Assembly (NCBI GenBank): GCA_046590705.1
Contig: JBKJUK010000396.1
Coordinates: 1-13,301 of the forward strand
DNA length: 13,301 nt
Source of the DNA: JBKJUK01 sp046590705
GTDB taxonomy: Bacteria; Acidobacteriota; Thermoanaerobaculia; Gp7-AA8
Direction: 5' to 3'
Every line of letters starts with the position of its first letter. The stretch's first letter is position 1. The notes beneath the pieces were generated by a model. It ran no database searches. It saw nothing but the letters and a program-made list of their open reading frames with translations, and was not told the DNA's origin. This document shows, piece after piece, positions 1 through 8,028 of the stretch. Position numbers and translations under genes: made by a program.

Positions 1-276
1 GCGGATCCCTGCGCCCACCATTTCGAGAAAATCGACTGGAGGTCGCCGGTGCGCGAGAACCCACAGCAGCTTGCGAGGCAAATCTTCTCTACCGTACACG
101 GTCAGATGCAGCGGCTGCAGGTAGTAGCCGAAGGGCATTGACTCGAGTTTCGGCCGGCCGTTGGCGTACTCCGGAAGGGTGACGCTCATCGCCAGTGATG
201 CGATGAGCCAGTTCTCGCCCGCGAACTCTCCGCGCCAGTGGTCCTCCTGTTCTTCAGAAAGACGTTCGAGCCGCAT
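1..276 (-). CDS. Hypothetical protein, N-terminal part, truncated by the window edge
   Basis: This is an open frame of 92 codons read leftwards from an ATG at 276-274 with no stop before the window edge, so the C-terminus is missing. It starts 6 nt after the stop codon of the preceding minus-strand gene, which suggests one operon. The visible part begins MRLERLSEEQEDHW and continues with a mix of hydrophobic and charged residues. It has no obvious signal peptide and no catalytic motif that I recognise. No clear Shine-Dalgarno sequence precedes the ATG, so translation may be coupled to the upstream gene. Another ATG overlapping the upstream stop (286-284) is in a frame that closes after ten codons. 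The frame is supported by its openness, spacing and sensible composition; the function is unknown. Confidence 0.55.
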   Translation of the reverse strand, partial: MRLERLSEEQEDHWRGEFAGENWLIASLAMSVTLPEYANGRPKLESMPFGYYLQPLHLTVYGREDLPRKLLWVLAHRRPPVDFLEMVGAGIR

Positions 277-282
277 GGATTC

Positions 283-573
283 TCATTCTGCGTTTTGATC
301 AGGAGCAGCACTGCTCTTCTTCTGCAGACCTGCGGTGATCTCCGCAAGCCGGGCCTGGTGGAATTCGGTAACGATCCGCTGCAGTTCGCCTTCTGGTTTT
401 CCGGTCAGATCTTCTTCATAGATTTTCTTCAACGCGCCCCCGAGGTAAGCCTTGGTCTCGATGCGCCAGTGAGGCCGCGTCAGAAACTCCGTCTGCAGGG
501 TCAGCTTGCGCTCGCCAATCTCGATCATGTCGAGATGACCCATTGGTGGCTGTTCCGGGGCGTCAGCGTTCAT
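283..573 (-). CDS. Small conserved-looking hypothetical protein, 96 aa
   Basis: This 96-residue soluble protein is rich in charged residues. It has a likely beta-rich first half (around MIEIGERKLTLQTEF, then RPHWRIETKAYLGG) and a helical second half (KKIYEEDLTG, EGELQRIVTEFHQARLAEI). It has no signal peptide, membrane segment or recognisable catalytic motif. The start is uncertain: ATG codons at residues 1, 11 and 16 are all possible, none has a good Shine-Dalgarno sequence, and the conserved-looking part begins near residue 11. The gene is followed after 6 nt by another minus-strand frame, so the two are probably co-transcribed. Its promoter should lie in 574-650 or within the palindromic repeat upstream. 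I do not recognise the family. An overlapping plus-strand frame (238-666) has less protein-like composition and was taken as its shadow. Confidence 0.6.
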   Translation of the reverse strand: MNADAPEQPPMGHLDMIEIGERKLTLQTEFLTRPHWRIETKAYLGGALKKIYEEDLTGKPEGELQRIVTEFHQARLAEITAGLQKKSSAAPDQNAE

Positions 574-652
574 TTCGGAATGGTAACTGAAAAGTGGAAT
601 TTTCTCCGTCTGTTTGAGACGACTACAAAGCAGACGTCGACGCTTTCCCGCT

Positions 653-828
653 CGTCATTCCGATGAGCAAGCGACACCCTCGATAAACTGCGTGATGTAG
701 GTGCGAAGAGGAATCTCTGGTCCGTGCCGCGGGGTCGTAGATTCACACCGCGGCTGCGCGGAACGGAGATTCCTCTTCGCACTCACGACTGCGGGAGGTC
801 TGGGATTCCGCGGCTCATCGGAATGACG
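653..828. repeat. 176-bp nested inverted repeat, likely a mobile palindromic (REP/MITE-like) element
   Basis: Two perfect inverted repeats are nested symmetrically. The outer arms are CGTCATTCCGATGAGC at 653-668 and its exact reverse complement at 813-828. The inner arms are GTGCGAAGAGGAATCTC at 701-717 and its exact reverse complement at 766-782. The spacers between outer and inner arms are 32 and 30 nt, and they pair poorly. The inner stem continues with interruptions toward a centre near 740 (pairs such as 721-724 with 759-762). The element fills most of the gap between two divergent genes and contains no credible coding frame. Dispersed palindromes containing motifs such as GTCATTCC and GAGGAATCTC are common in bacterial genomes, but I cannot show other copies here. 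No clear target-site duplication flanks it. Confidence 0.75.
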
Positions 829-860
829 CGGCCGGAGGCCTGAGAGCCCCCTCCCGTTCG

Positions 861-3800
861 ATGTTGAAAAAGGAGCCGGCCCTCAGTTCACCGTTTTCTT
901 GCGATCCGTTGAGAGTAAAATCGCGCAACTTGTCGAACTTGCGTAAATCTCCCTGGCACAATGTCTCCGGCCCCGCTGAAACTCGATTGCGGAGTCTCCT
1001 ACTCGTTGTTCTATTGTCGTCGATGTTCGGCTCGACTTCTGCGCATGGTCAGGCAACCAATCTTCGAGATCCGCGCCAGGCTCTGACCCAGTACAAACTC
1101 GACAGGTGGCAGACCGAGCAGGGCCTTCCTCTCAACACGGTGCAGTGCCTGCTGCAGACACGAGATGGGTACCTGTGGGTGGGGACTGGGGGCGGGCTGG
1201 CCAGATTCGACGGTGTTCGTTTCGAGACGTATGAGTCTCCCGGAATTCTCCAGCTGTCATCGAGACCGATCTTCGGCCTGATGGAGGATGCGCAGGGAAA
1301 TCTCTGGATTGGCCACTCTGAAGGTGCCGCGATCTATAAAGACGGACGTTTTCAGGTGGCATTCGGTCGCGAGGTAACCAACGGTCGAAGGGTCTGGAGC
1401 TTCGCACAGGCGCGCGACGGAGCGATCTGGGCAGCTACCGAGAACGGGTTGGTTCGATGGAAAGACGGCCAGGCCAGGGTATTCCAAAAAGACGCTGGGC
1501 TGTCATCGATCCGGCTTCGTTCACTGGCGTTCGACAACGACGGTAAGCTCTGGCTGGCGACCACCGGCGGGGGTCTCTGGTCATTCGACGGCCAACGTTT
1601 CGCATCGCTCGATCCCGTTTCAGGTTTTCCGCATATCGACGTGCGGGCAGTCCTGGCCGATCCCGCTGGAGGAGTCTGGGCGTCAACTGCTGGCGGGGGA
1701 CTGGCTCATGTGAACAGAGGAAAGATCACGACGTTCACGGTCAAAGACGGCCTTCCAACAGACCAGCTGACGGCGCTCGCGCGTGACAACCAGGGTTCGC
1801 TCTGGATCGGTACCTGGGGAGGTGGACTCTGCAGAATGCGAGACGGCAAGTTCACTTCCATCTCGACTGAGGCCGGGCTGGCCGGTGGTCAGATCTGGTC
1901 CGTACACGTAGATCGGCAAGGAAGCATCTGGGTCGGAACCTGGGTTGGAGGTCTGAATCGGCTCAGTGACCGTGACTTCGTCGTGCTTGGTGCGCCGGAG
2001 GGTCTCTCGAACGACAACGTGCGCTCGGTTCTGCATGCTCGCGGCGGTGTTACCTGGGTGGCCACTGCCGGAGGTGGAGTCAACCGGATTGAGGCAGGAA
2101 ACATCACCAAACTCGGCACAGATGACGGACTTCCCAGCGACGAGACCTCCTGCCTGCTCGAAGATCGTGACGGTTCGATCTGGATCGGAACGTATACCGG
2201 AGGCGTAGCCAGGTTGAGTAAGGGACGGATCGAAACGTTCTCGGTCGACAGCGGCCTGCCGCACGTGGATGTTCGCGTGATGATGCAGGATCGAGCCGGA
2301 ACCTTGTGGGCAGGCACGATGGCTGGTCTGGCACGCTTCACTGGAAAGGGTTTTACTCCGGTACGCGAGAAAGGGGCGCCTGCCGAGGGTGTCACTGCCA
2401 TGCTCGAGGATCGTTCTGGCACACTGTGGATTGGCACGACCGGGCACGGGCTGGTGCGCTATCGCAACGGAGTTTTCGACACTCTCACTCGGGAAGACGG
2501 ACTGGTCTCGAACTGGATCATGGCTCTCTACGAGGACGAGAATAACAGCCTCTGGATCGGGACAAATGGAGAAGGCATGAACCGCCTTCGTGACGGTCGC
2601 CTGACGTCGATCCGAACTTCAGACGGTTTGTGGGATGGCATTGCCCAGACCATCATCGAGGACCGAACCGGTCACCTCTGGATGACTTGCAACCGAGGAT
2701 TTTTCCGTTGTTCGATAGCCGATCTCGACGCTTTCGCCGAAGGTCGTATACACAAGATAAAGTCCGTCGGATACGGTCCTGGCGATGCGCTCCGCAGCAC
2801 GACCTTCGCTGGCGGACATCAGCCATCCGGAGCGATCGACTCACATGGACTGCTCTGGCTTCCGAGCTACAGCGGACTAGTGATCGTGAACCCCTCGCAC
2901 CTGCCCGGCTCCGGTGGCCCACCCTCCGTGCGACTCGAGGGAGCCTCGGTGAATGGCGCGAAGGTGCCGATCGGATCACCGATCGTGCTGCCTCCCGGGT
3001 CAGTACCGATCTCGATCCGCTACGCGACGACGAATCCTCTCTACTCCGACAGGGTACGTTTCAGATACAGAATGGATGGCACTGCGGGTAGTTGGGTAGA
3101 CGCCGGGCAGAGCCGCGAAGCGGTGTTTCCCACGTTGCAGCACGGGGAGTACCGCTTTCGCGTTGCGGGTTCGGTTGACGGTAAAACCTGGCGAGAGGCA
3201 CCGAACGCGGTCGCGATTACGGTCAGGCCCTACTTCTTTCAAACTGTATGGTTCATCGCCCTGGTCGTGCTCGGAATCCTGGCAGCCATCGCACTCACGT
3301 TGAGAATGCGTACGCGCCAGCTGCGCCTCCGGCAGGTGGAGATGGAACGCCTGGTCGCGGAGAAAACAGAAGAGCTGAGACTGGCGAACGAGCACCTTGC
3401 GCGTCTCTCGTTCATCGATTCACTGACCGGTCTCGCCAACCGCCGTCGTTTCGATGAGGCCCTTGAGCTGGAATGGCAGAGGGCATACCGCTTTCAGACT
3501 TCGCTGGCCGTGGTCGTGGCCGACGTCGATCTTTTCAAGAGTTACAACGACACACTCGGGCATCCTGAAGGCGACAAATGTCTTGCAGCGGTCGCAGACG
3601 TCTTCCGCGCCGGCGTGCAACCGGGCGATCTGGCTGCACGATATGGCGGCGAGGAATTCGTTGTGCTCATGCCCGCCGCTGACCACGCCGAGGCTCTGGC
3701 TTTCGCTGAGCGGATCAGGCAGGCCTGCGAAGCGCGTGCGGTCCTGCATCCTGCCTCCTCCGTGGCGCCGGTCGTCACCGTCAGTCTGGGAGTGGCGGCG

Positions 3801-3899
3801 CGTGTCCCTACCGACGAGGTATCGAGTGAGACGCTGGTGCTGGAAGCTGACGCCGCACTGTATCGCGCGAAACGCGATGGCCGGAACCGCGCGTACTAG
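861..3899 (+). CDS. Membrane diguanylate cyclase with two-propeller periplasmic sensor (Reg_prop - Y_Y_Y - TM - GGDEF)
   Basis: This 1012-residue sensor enzyme is predicted to make cyclic di-GMP from two GTP in response to a periplasmic ligand. A hydrophobic signal-like segment lies at residues 42-65 (RLRSLLLVVLLSSMF, ending in AHGQA). Fourteen propeller repeats follow (residues ~75-690), each built around a LW[IV]GT-type core followed by a GG[GV]L strand, which suits two seven-bladed propellers. A Y_Y_Y domain (~725-788), one transmembrane helix (797-814), a charged coiled coil (~815-847) and a GGDEF domain (848-1010) complete it. The GGDEF part has DSLTGLANRRR at 853-863, the metal-binding segment DVDLFKSYND with D888, and the active motif GGEEF at 929-933. 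The inhibitory site, normally RxxD, reads QPGD here. The start is doubtful: no Shine-Dalgarno precedes 861, and the 41-residue segment before the signal core suggests a later start, for instance a TTG near residue 43. The protein has no HTH or histidine-kinase domain. Confidence 0.93.
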   Translation: MLKKEPALSSPFSCDPLRVKSRNLSNLRKSPWHNVSGPAETRLRSLLLVVLLSSMFGSTSAHGQATNLRDPRQALTQYKLDRWQTEQGLPLNTVQCLLQTRDGYLWVGTGGGLARFDGVRFETYESPGILQLSSRPIFGLMEDAQGNLWIGHSEGAAIYKDGRFQVAFGREVTNGRRVWSFAQARDGAIWAATENGLVRWKDGQARVFQKDAGLSSIRLRSLAFDNDGKLWLATTGGGLWSFDGQRFASLDPVSGFPHIDVRAVLADPAGGVWASTAGGGLAHVNRGKITTFTVKDGLPTDQLTALARDNQGSLWIGTWGGGLCRMRDGKFTSISTEAGLAGGQIWSVHVDRQGSIWVGTWVGGLNRLSDRDFVVLGAPEGLSNDNVRSVLHARGGVTWVATAGGGVNRIEAGNITKLGTDDGLPSDETSCLLEDRDGSIWIGTYTGGVARLSKGRIETFSVDSGLPHVDVRVMMQDRAGTLWAGTMAGLARFTGKGFTPVREKGAPAEGVTAMLEDRSGTLWIGTTGHGLVRYRNGVFDTLTREDGLVSNWIMALYEDENNSLWIGTNGEGMNRLRDGRLTSIRTSDGLWDGIAQTIIEDRTGHLWMTCNRGFFRCSIADLDAFAEGRIHKIKSVGYGPGDALRSTTFAGGHQPSGAIDSHGLLWLPSYSGLVIVNPSHLPGSGGPPSVRLEGASVNGAKVPIGSPIVLPPGSVPISIRYATTNPLYSDRVRFRYRMDGTAGSWVDAGQSREAVFPTLQHGEYRFRVAGSVDGKTWREAPNAVAITVRPYFFQTVWFIALVVLGILAAIALTLRMRTRQLRLRQVEMERLVAEKTEELRLANEHLARLSFIDSLTGLANRRRFDEALELEWQRAYRFQTSLAVVVADVDLFKSYNDTLGHPEGDKCLAAVADVFRAGVQPGDLAARYGGEEFVVLMPAADHAEALAFAERIRQACEARAVLHPASSVAPVVTVSLGVAARVPTDEVSSETLVLEADAALYRAKRDGRNRAY

Positions 3900-4031
3900 C
3901 CTGCATTTCTCACACTCTTTCGTTGCGGATTAATTTGATCGGGTGTGCGACTCCTGGTCTGCGGCCTGCGCGCTCCTGGGAAAGTCAGAATGCGTTAGCA
4001 TGAATGCGGGGCCGTATCGCCCATCCTTTTA

Positions 4032-5768
4032 ATGACTCCCCGCCAGAGGCTCCTCGAATACTTCGCACGTCACCGGAAAGAACTCACGCTGGGTGCGCTG
4101 TGTGTGGTCGGTTCGTCAATTTTCTCGCTGGCGAAACCGCTGATCGTAGGGAATGGTGTGAACGCACTGGCCGAAGGAATCGTGCGTGCTGATCTGGTGC
4201 GCTTCGGTCTGCTCTATGTCGCTGCTGCAGTCGTCGAAGGCATTTTTCTCTACCTCCAGCGATCCATCATCATCGGTGCGTCGCGCAACATCGAGTTCGA
4301 CATGCGAAACGATTTCTACTCGCACCTGCAGAACCTGCCGCTCTCGTTTTATCAGACCCAGAGAACGGGTGATCTCATGTCGCGCGCGACGAATGATCTT
4401 TCTTCCGTACGTATGCTCATCGGTCCGGCAGTGATGCATGCGTTCTCATCGCTGCTGGTGGTCATTGGTGCCTTCGTCATGATGGCGCGCATCGACCTGC
4501 AACTCGCTCTCGGATCGCTGGTGGCTGTACCGATCGTGGTGACGCTGGTTCAGTACTTCGGAAAACGGATTCACGTCCGCTTCAAGTCCGTGCAGGATTT
4601 CTTCGGCGATGTGTCGGCGCGAGTGCAGGAGAATCTGTCAGGAGTGAGGGTGGTCCGCTCGTTCGTCCAGGAGCAGCATGAGGTAGCAACATTCCAGCGG
4701 ATGAACCGCGAATACGTGGAACGCAACCGCTCGCTGATCGGACTCACGGCAACGTTCTATCCGCTGCTGCACGGAGTGATTGGCCTGCTCTTCGTTATCA
4801 TCTTCTACTTCGGAACGCACAAGATTCTCGGCGGCGAGATGAAGATCGGGAACTTCGTAGCGTTCCAGTTCTACCTGGGCCGGATGGTCTGGCCGCTGAT
4901 CGCGCTGGGATGGGTCATCAATTTGTTTCAGCGAGGAATGGCCTCGATGAAACGACTTACCGACGTCTGGAACGCCGAACCGATGCACGAACAGTCGGGG
5001 AACGACAGCAGAACTCCCGAGACCTACGACATCGACATCCGGAACCTTGAATTCTCGTACGCCGCCACGCCGACGTTAAAAAAGATCTCGCTGCAGATTC
5101 CGCACGGCACGACCGTCGGGATCGTCGGTCGCACCGGGAGTGGGAAATCGACGCTGCTCTCGTTGCTGGCACGACTGCATGAGCCTGCAAACGACTCGAT
5201 CTTCATTGGTGGGGTGCCAGTCGAACGCATTCCGACACAGGCGCTGAGAGATCTGATCGGAGCGGTGCCTCAGGAGACGTTTCTTTTCTCTGAGACCATT
5301 GCCGAGAACATACGCTTCGGTCGCGCTGATGCGAACGATGCCGAGGTTCGGGAGGTCGCTACGGTGGCCGGCCTGGATAGTGATATCTCTGTGCTTCCGG
5401 AGGGAGTCGAGACGGTCATCGGAGAGCGCGGCATCACACTCTCGGGCGGTCAGAAACAGAGGACTGCCATCGCTCGCGCGATTCTTCGCAACCCCCGGAT
5501 ACTACTGCTCGATGACGCGCTGAGCGCCGTGGACACTGGCACCGAGGCCAGAATTCTCGAAGCGTTGCGAGACGTAAGGTCGGGCAGGACGGTCATCATC
5601 GTTTCGCATCGTGTCTCGTCGGTGAAGGATGCGGATCTGATCGTGGTGATGGAGCAGGGTTCGATTGTAGAGCGTGGCTCGCACGACGAACTGCTCGCGT
5701 CCGGCGGCTTTTATTCGCTGCTGTATCGCAGGCAGACTCTCGAAGCCGAGATCGAGGAGATGGCCTGA
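4032..5768 (+). CDS. ABC exporter half-transporter, subunit with the degenerate Walker B (non-catalytic) site
   Basis: This 578-residue half-transporter has a six-helix type I ABC exporter membrane domain (residues ~15-300) and a C-terminal nucleotide-binding domain (~330-575), so it sits in the inner membrane and should export a substrate using ATP. Visible motifs are Walker A GRTGSGKST (366-374), the Q-loop Q414, the canonical signature LSGGQ (470-474), Walker B ILLLDD (D494) and the H-loop H526. The residue after the Walker B aspartate is D495 rather than the catalytic glutamate. In heterodimeric exporters (BmrCD, TM287/288) this marks the subunit whose own ATP site is degenerate, and its partner here carries the complementary changes. 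The stop overlaps the next gene's ATG by one base, so translation is probably coupled. The start at 4032 has only a weak ribosome site. The substrate cannot be deduced; drugs or lipids are the usual ones. Confidence 0.95.
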   Translation: MTPRQRLLEYFARHRKELTLGALCVVGSSIFSLAKPLIVGNGVNALAEGIVRADLVRFGLLYVAAAVVEGIFLYLQRSIIIGASRNIEFDMRNDFYSHLQNLPLSFYQTQRTGDLMSRATNDLSSVRMLIGPAVMHAFSSLLVVIGAFVMMARIDLQLALGSLVAVPIVVTLVQYFGKRIHVRFKSVQDFFGDVSARVQENLSGVRVVRSFVQEQHEVATFQRMNREYVERNRSLIGLTATFYPLLHGVIGLLFVIIFYFGTHKILGGEMKIGNFVAFQFYLGRMVWPLIALGWVINLFQRGMASMKRLTDVWNAEPMHEQSGNDSRTPETYDIDIRNLEFSYAATPTLKKISLQIPHGTTVGIVGRTGSGKSTLLSLLARLHEPANDSIFIGGVPVERIPTQALRDLIGAVPQETFLFSETIAENIRFGRADANDAEVREVATVAGLDSDISVLPEGVETVIGERGITLSGGQKQRTAIARAILRNPRILLLDDALSAVDTGTEARILEALRDVRSGRTVIIVSHRVSSVKDADLIVVMEQGSIVERGSHDELLASGGFYSLLYRRQTLEAEIEEMA

Positions 5769-7621
5769 TGGCGGTCGAACGTCACGAGGACGAAGGCAGC
5801 AAGGCCTTCGATCCGCATCTGACACGCCGGCTGCTGACCTATCTCCGGCCGTATCGGTACCGCGCCATCTTCTCGGTATTCCTGGTCATCCTCTCGTCGA
5901 TTCTGCAGATTGCCGGCCCGGCCATCGTGGCCATCGCCATCGATCTTTTCGTCGTTCCGTCGGGCAGCGCTGGTCAGACAGGAGTGAGCAGCGACATCGC
6001 CCGATGGCTCGGCAGTCGCGGATGGACGGTCCCACCGCTTCGCGGGATCAGCATCGCCACGACGCTCTACCTGGTCACATTGGCGGGCGGGTTCTTCGTG
6101 CTGTACGCACAGATGATTTTAATGAACGTGATGGGTCAGTACGTCATGTACGACATGCGCAAGCAGATCTTCGGACATCTGCAGAAGCTCGACGTGCAGT
6201 ACTTCGACCGCAATCCCGTCGGTCGTCTCATCACTCGTGTGACCACCGACGTGGACGCACTGAACGAGATGTTCACCGCGGGATTCGTGGCCATCTTCGG
6301 CGACATCTTCGTACTCGCGGGGATTGTGGGCGTGCTGTTCTGGATGGACTGGAGACTGGCGCTGGTCCTGTTCTCGATCACGCCCTTCATCGTGCTGGCC
6401 TCGATCTGGTTCCGCAGTGGGGCCAGGAAGACCTACCGGCAGGTTCGCGCGCGGATCGCGGCCATCAATGCATTTCTGCAGGAACACATCTCCGGAATGC
6501 CGATCGTGCAGCTCTTCAACCGGCAGCAGCGGGAGCAGGAGAAGTTCAGCGCACTGAATGCCCGTCATCGTGACGCCAACCTCGAGACGATTTACTACTA
6601 CTCTATTTTCTATCCGGTCATCGAGATCGTCCAGTCGATCGGCATCGCACTGATCGTCTGGTATGGCGGAGGGAAGGTCGTGCAGGGAACGCTGTCACTC
6701 GGCGCTCTCATCGCCTTCTTTCAGTATGCGCAGCGCTTCTACGAGCCGATTTCAGACCTGTCCGAGAAATACAACATTCTCCAGGCGGCCATGGCTGCAA
6801 GCGAGCGGGTTTTCCGTCTCCTCGATACGCCGGCAACGATCGTCACATCCGCCTCGGCGCTCCCGCTCACATCCGTCCAGCAGATCGAGTTCAGGAAGGT
6901 CTGGTTCGCCTACAACGACGAGGAGTGGGTGCTGCGTGACATCTCCTTCATCGTGCGCGCAGGTGAGCGAGTGGCCATCGTTGGACACACCGGTGCCGGC
7001 AAGACAACGATTACGAATTTACTGCTCCGCTTTTACGAAGTGAGGAAGGGAGCGATTCTGATCAACGGCGAGGACATCAAGAACTTCGATCTCAACGATC
7101 TCCGCAGACTGTTCGCCATCGTTCAGCAGGATTTCTTCCTCTTCTCAGGCACCATCGAGGAAAACATCTCGTTAGGTGATCCTCGAATCAGCAGCGAGGC
7201 GGTCCGAAGCGCCGCTACGCGTGTGCAGGCTGACCACTTCATCAACCGCCTGCCCGGAGGATATGCGTCGACGGTTATGGAGAGAGGCGCCGGTTATTCG
7301 GTAGGTGAGAAGCAACTCCTGGCGTTTGCCAGAGCGCTGGCTTTCGACCCGCCCGTGCTCATCCTCGATGAGGCCACCGCCTCGATCGACACCGAGACTG
7401 AGCGCGCCATTCAGCAGGCAATCGAAGTGCTGATGGCTGGCCGTACGTCGATCGTCATCGCTCACCGTCTGTCCACCATCCGCTCGTCGGACAAGATTCT
7501 GGTCTTTCATCATGGTGAGATTCGCGAGAGCGGATCACACGATGAACTGATCACTCGCGGCGGACTATATCGGCGTCTCTACGAGCTACAGTACGTTCAG
7601 CAGGCCCAACTCCAGCTCTGA
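5768..7621 (+). CDS. ABC exporter half-transporter, catalytic Walker B partner with altered signature motif
   Basis: This 617-residue membrane-plus-ATPase subunit is the partner of the preceding gene. Its ATG shares a base with that gene's stop (TGATG). The membrane domain spans about residues 20-345 and includes a longer first periplasmic loop (~60-95). The nucleotide-binding domain has Walker A GHTGAGKTT (406-414), Q-loop Q454, Walker B VLILDE with catalytic E535, and H-loop H566. The signature is not LSGGQ but YSVGE (510-514, followed by KQ). Combined with the other subunit, this gives one competent ATP site (this Walker A/B with the partner's LSGGQ) and one degenerate site (partner D495 with this SVGE). 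That arrangement matches YheI/YheH (BmrCD) and MdlA/MdlB-type pairs. The exported substrate is unknown. No obvious terminator follows in the 143-nt gap to the next gene. Confidence 0.95.
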   Translation: MAVERHEDEGSKAFDPHLTRRLLTYLRPYRYRAIFSVFLVILSSILQIAGPAIVAIAIDLFVVPSGSAGQTGVSSDIARWLGSRGWTVPPLRGISIATTLYLVTLAGGFFVLYAQMILMNVMGQYVMYDMRKQIFGHLQKLDVQYFDRNPVGRLITRVTTDVDALNEMFTAGFVAIFGDIFVLAGIVGVLFWMDWRLALVLFSITPFIVLASIWFRSGARKTYRQVRARIAAINAFLQEHISGMPIVQLFNRQQREQEKFSALNARHRDANLETIYYYSIFYPVIEIVQSIGIALIVWYGGGKVVQGTLSLGALIAFFQYAQRFYEPISDLSEKYNILQAAMAASERVFRLLDTPATIVTSASALPLTSVQQIEFRKVWFAYNDEEWVLRDISFIVRAGERVAIVGHTGAGKTTITNLLLRFYEVRKGAILINGEDIKNFDLNDLRRLFAIVQQDFFLFSGTIEENISLGDPRISSEAVRSAATRVQADHFINRLPGGYASTVMERGAGYSVGEKQLLAFARALAFDPPVLILDEATASIDTETERAIQQAIEVLMAGRTSIVIAHRLSTIRSSDKILVFHHGEIRESGSHDELITRGGLYRRLYELQYVQQAQLQL

Positions 7622-7764
7622 TTCCTCTCCCGTTTCTGCTTGACACCGGCTTTACCGAAATTTCGCTGTTTCGCCTGCTGGTGTTAGCTTGATCGGTGGA
7701 TTCTATGGAATGACGGCAGTAGGAAATTGTTTTTCCATGGAAGTGGTGGGGAGGAAGTGGAACC

Positions 7765-7989
7765 ATGACAGTCAAGTTCTACCCTGGAATCAAGGGCGAG
7801 AAGAGCAGTCTGATCGCACGATTTCTGGTCAATCATGCAGTGCAGCACGAACTGATTCAGGAGTCAGACGTGCCGTCATATCGCAATCACCTCTACAAGT
7901 CAGGCGAGGCGCCCGCTCTGGAAGTGGATGGACGACTCTTCGTCGATCCCAACGACGAGGCTCTGCGAAAAATCCTGCGTCTGGATTGA
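7765..7989 (+). CDS. Small glutaredoxin/thioredoxin-fold-like protein lacking CxxC, 74 aa
   Basis: The start is well supported by the purine-rich ribosome site GGGGAGGAAG at 7748-7757, which ends 7 nt before the ATG. The 74-residue cytoplasmic protein follows the order expected of a minimal glutaredoxin: a first strand (TVKFYPG), a helix (SSLIARFLVNHA), a second strand (VQHELIQES), a second helix (VPSYRNHLYKSG), a cis-proline-like segment (EAPALEVDGRLFV) and a last helix (DEALRKILRL). It contains no cysteine at all, so it cannot be a dithiol oxidoreductase. The position normally holding CxxC reads GIKGEK. The fold assignment rests on pattern and on the APALEVDG segment, and is inference. It lies downstream of the ABC exporter genes in the same direction but 143 nt away, so co-transcription is possible and not shown. 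The role is unknown; ligand binding or an adaptor role is conceivable. Confidence 0.75.
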   Translation: MTVKFYPGIKGEKSSLIARFLVNHAVQHELIQESDVPSYRNHLYKSGEAPALEVDGRLFVDPNDEALRKILRLD

Positions 7990-8028
7990 CCTTGATCGAC
8001 TGATTCGTCCCACGACGGAATCAAAATC

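Noticed and set aside
570..782. Minus-strand frame of 70 codons in the intergenic gap
   Set aside because: It is made almost entirely of the nested inverted repeat, is rich in Arg and Ser, and has no ribosome site.
1683..2447. Long minus-strand frame of 254 codons opposite the propeller sensor
   Set aside because: It is antisense to highly repetitive propeller codons, has no family resemblance, and is explained by codon bias of the real gene.
3994..4001. GTTAGCAT before the ABC operon (a similar GTTAGCTT occurs at 7683-7690) as a shared promoter motif
   Set aside because: Two occurrences are too few, and neither has a matching -35 box at normal spacing.
5674..6573. Plus-strand frame of 299 codons overlapping both ABC genes
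   Set aside because: Out-of-frame shadow with Arg/His-rich composition; both ABC genes carry full motif sets in their own frames.
7640..7645. TTGACA upstream of the small thioredoxin-like gene as a -35 box
   Set aside because: No acceptable -10 hexamer lies at 16-19 bases; the sequence there is TTTCGCTG-like.
8001..8023. Hairpin TGATTCGTC/GACGGAATCA between convergent genes as a terminator
   Set aside because: The stem has a bulge, is AT-poor at the loop, and has no T-run on either strand, so I cannot support it as an intrinsic terminator.
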